Assembly (NCBI GenBank): GCA_900549705.1
Contig: URPI01000095.1
Location: forward strand, 1 to 8,553
DNA length: 8,553 nucleotides
Origin: an uncultured Eubacteriales bacterium
GTDB lineage: Bacteria > Bacillota > Clostridia > Oscillospirales > Oscillospiraceae
Reading direction: 5' to 3'
In this document: positions 6,902-8,553 of the stretch, one piece after another
How the letters are laid out: the number at the start of each line of letters is the position of its first letter
Numbering within the stretch: position 1 is the first letter of the stretch
The notes under the pieces: generated by a model
Told to the model about the DNA's origin: nothing
The model's input: only the letters and a program-made list of their open reading frames with translations
Database searches by the model: none
Position numbers and translations under genes: made by a program

Positions 6902-8308
6902 TTACTCCGCCAATCTGCCCGTCAGGCTCCAGGTGGTCGCGCCGGTGATTTCAATGGGGCAGAAGGAGCCAATCAGGCTGTCCGCCCCGGCAAAGCGCAC
7001 CAGTCGGCCACCCTCGGTGCGGGCGGTGAGGTTCTCGCCATCCCGGCCATCCACCAGGCAGCGCAGCGTTTTCCCAATATAGGAACGATGGATTTCTTCG
7101 GAAATGGCGTTCTGCACGGCGCACAGCTTGTCAAACCGGCGGTTCTTCTCTGCCTTGGGGGTGGGGTCATCCATGCTGGCGGCAGGGGTACCGGCTCTGG
7201 GAGAGAAAATGAAGGTAAACAGGCTGTCATAATGTACCTGCTGGATGAGGGATACGGTTTCCTCAAATTCCTCCTCGGTCTCGCCGGGGAAGCCCACAAT
7301 CACATCGCTGGTCAGCACCAGCTCCGGCATAACGGACTTAGCGTAGTTCACCTTTTCCAGATAGGTCTCCCGGTCATAGTGCCGGTTCATGGCCTTCAAC
7401 ACCCGGCTGGAACCGGACTGGAAGGGCAGGTGCAGCTGCTTTGCAATCTTGGGATACTGCGCCATGGTGTCAAACAGCTTTTGGGATGCATCCCGGGGGT
7501 GGCTGGTCATAAAGCGCACCAAAAAGTCGCCGGGCAGCTGGGCAATCTGCGCCAGCAGGTCGGCAAAGTCCACGCCGATGCCCAAATCCTTGCCATAGGA
7601 ATTGACATTCTGCCCCAAAAGGGTAATCTCCTTGGCACCGTTTTCAATCAGCTGGCGGCACTCCTGCAAAATGCACTCCGGCTGACGGCTGCGCTCCCGC
7701 CCCCGGACATAGGGCACAATGCAGTAGGTGCAGAAATTATTGCAGCCGTACATGATGGACACCCATGCCTTGAGGCCGGAGTCCCGCACCTGGGGAATGC
7801 CCTCGGCAATGGAGCCCGGCTCATCCTGGATGTAAAACGCCCGTTTTTTCGTTGTCAGAACGCTGTATAGAATTTCAGGAAACTGCCACAGGTGATGGGT
7901 GGAAAACACCCCGTCCACATGGGGATAGCTCTCCTGTATCCGCTTGGATACCTTTTCTTCGCCTGCCATGCAGCCGCACAGGAAAATCTTTTGACCGGGG
8001 TGGCGGCGCTTGGTGTGGGTCAGCGCCCCCAGATTGCCGAACACCCGCTGCTCGGCGTGCTCCCGGATGGCGCAGGTGTTCATCACCACCACGTCCGCCC
8101 CCTCGGCGGTTGTGCCGATGGCATAGCCGCACTGGCTGAGGTAGCCCCGGAGCTTTTCGGAGTCAGCCTCGTTCTGCTGGCAGCCGTAGGTTTCCACATA
8201 GGCCACGGGAGTAATGCCCCGCTGCGCCCAGTAGGATGCAATCTTATCGCAGCAGGCAAACTGTGCATCCAGCTGCTCCTGCGTTACAACCGTTGTTTTT
8301 GTATTCAT
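6902..8308 (-). CDS. miaB: tRNA-2-methylthio-N6-dimethylallyladenosine synthase MiaB
   Basis: MiaB is a radical SAM methylthiotransferase that turns i6A37 of tRNA into ms2i6A37. The 468-residue protein has a short extra N-terminus (about 35 residues). Next comes the MTTase N-terminal domain with the auxiliary-cluster cysteines C43 (ETYGCQQNE), C79 (MNTCAIRE) and C113 (CGCMA). The radical SAM motif CNNFCTYC (C189, C193, C196) lies in YGCNNFCTYCIVPYVRGRE. The domain continues through the GQNVNSYG, LPFQSGS and DVIVGFPGET segments to a C-terminal TRAM domain (about 405-465). NTCAIRE, VPYVRGRE and QNVNSYG are typical of MiaB rather than RimO or MtaB. It is the first gene of the unit. The start is supported by AGGAGA (8320-8315) 6 nt upstream and by the promoter at 8346-8374. 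MiaA, which makes its substrate, is encoded four genes downstream. Confidence 0.96.
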   Translation of the reverse strand: MNTKTTVVTQEQLDAQFACCDKIASYWAQRGITPVAYVETYGCQQNEADSEKLRGYLSQCGYAIGTTAEGADVVVMNTCAIREHAEQRVFGNLGALTHTKRRHPGQKIFLCGCMAGEEKVSKRIQESYPHVDGVFSTHHLWQFPEILYSVLTTKKRAFYIQDEPGSIAEGIPQVRDSGLKAWVSIMYGCNNFCTYCIVPYVRGRERSRQPECILQECRQLIENGAKEITLLGQNVNSYGKDLGIGVDFADLLAQIAQLPGDFLVRFMTSHPRDASQKLFDTMAQYPKIAKQLHLPFQSGSSRVLKAMNRHYDRETYLEKVNYAKSVMPELVLTSDVIVGFPGETEEEFEETVSLIQQVHYDSLFTFIFSPRAGTPAASMDDPTPKAEKNRRFDKLCAVQNAISEEIHRSYIGKTLRCLVDGRDGENLTARTEGGRLVRFAGADSLIGSFCPIEITGATTWSLTGRLAE

Positions 8309-8345
8309 GGCAAATCTCCTGAAAATAATAACTTCTCAACTTTAG

Positions 8346-8374
8346 ATAATACCATTTTTTTCGGCCATTTTCAA
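8346..8374 (-). promoter_or_regulatory. Sigma-A-type promoter of the miaB-hfq unit
   Basis: On the minus strand, TTGAAA (8374-8369) and TATTAT (8351-8346) each differ from the -35 and -10 consensus at one base and are exactly 17 bp apart. The spacer contains an A tract. Transcription would start near 8340-8337, giving a leader of about 30 nt before the miaB ATG, with AGGAGA at 8320-8315 as ribosome binding site. No operator-like dyad overlaps the boxes. Confidence 0.8.
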
Positions 8375-8402
8375 GCGGAATCTTATGGATTTGCAGGACG
8401 AT

Positions 8403-8524
8403 TGCAAAATCGCACTCGCCATGTAGGGGAGGCTCTTAGCCTCCCGAGGTGTACCCAACTGAGCCGTTCGCCAAATGGCAGCAGCTTCCCCACCCAAACT
8501 GTAGGGGCGGATAGAATCCGCCCG
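8403..8524 (-). repeat. Mosaic palindromic repeat, right-edge copy with two hairpins
   Basis: Two hairpins lie in the same orientation upstream of the miaB promoter. The first (8523-8505) has an 8-bp stem, GGGCGGAT / ATCCGCCC, with a 3-nt loop. The second (8445-8427) has an 8-bp stem, GGGAGGCT / AGCCTCCC, with a 3-nt loop. On the minus strand each is followed by CTACA (8504-8499 and 8426-8421), about 78 nt apart. Between them, GGGAAGCTGCTGCCATTTGG (8490-8471) matches the left-edge module. After the second hairpin, the segment 8425-8403 matches 3616-3595. The stem sequences differ from those at 59-77 and 3564-3582 by paired changes that keep the stem. No gene is present in 8309-8553 apart from the promoter and leader. 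Confidence 0.8.
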
Positions 8525-8533
8525 CAGCACAAA

Positions 8534-8550
8534 GCGCCCCTTCGGGGTGC
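8534..8550. other. GC-rich hairpin at the right window edge
   Basis: GCGCCCC (8534-8540) pairs with GGGGTGC (8544-8550) around TTC, with one G-T pair. It could be the terminator of a gene beyond the window: on the minus strand it is followed by only CTTTGTG, a weak T run, and on the plus strand the sequence ends three bases later. It could equally be one more part of the repeat mosaic. The sequence does not decide. Confidence 0.35.
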
Positions 8551-8553
8551 TTG

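Noticed and set aside
1..8553. CRISPR array or insertion sequence explaining the repeats
   Set aside because: The repeats are thousands of bases apart, diverged and without spacer arrays, and there is no transposase gene or clear target-site duplication in the window.

Overview
The window looks like one chromosomal locus of a moderately GC-rich member of the Clostridia (Firmicutes). An Oscillospiraceae/Ruminococcaceae-type gut anaerobe is my best guess. The reasons are a Gram-positive-style Hfq, a MutL carrying the endonuclease motif set of bacteria that lack MutH, strong Shine-Dalgarno sequences, and the clostridial gene neighbourhood miaB-mutS-mutL-miaA-hfq. The taxonomic guess is inference; the gene identities are not in doubt.

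All six genes lie on the minus strand and read from right to left. A near-consensus sigma-A-type promoter (8346-8374) drives miaB. MutS follows after 17 bp. A small membrane protein of the CPBP (CAAX protease/bacteriocin-processing) family overlaps the mutS stop codon by ATGA. After a 198-bp gap filled with repeat sequence come mutL, miaA (9 bp after mutL) and hfq (43 bp after miaA). An intrinsic terminator at 195-222 closes the unit. The probable transcript is therefore about 8.1 kb, although the gap before mutL could hold a processing site or a second promoter that I cannot identify.

Three jobs are combined. MiaA and MiaB act in sequence on tRNA A37 (i6A, then ms2i6A). MutS and MutL carry out mismatch repair. 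Hfq is the RNA chaperone. The CPBP protein has no obvious link to these and is the accessory gene of the locus.

The non-coding DNA is more unusual than the genes. (1) The hfq start region (459-494) is a 12-nt-arm inverted repeat. It pairs the start codon and puts the ribosome binding site and A-rich triplets in the loop, which could be an autoregulatory hairpin. (2) All three intergenic spaces longer than 100 bp (left edge, CPBP-mutL gap, right edge) carry copies of a mosaic repeat family. Its core is a GC-rich perfect hairpin flanked on one side by CTACA. The stem bases differ between copies but always change in pairs. At both edges the units are spaced about 78-79 nt apart.

No rRNA, tRNA, CRISPR array, insertion sequence or phage gene is seen.
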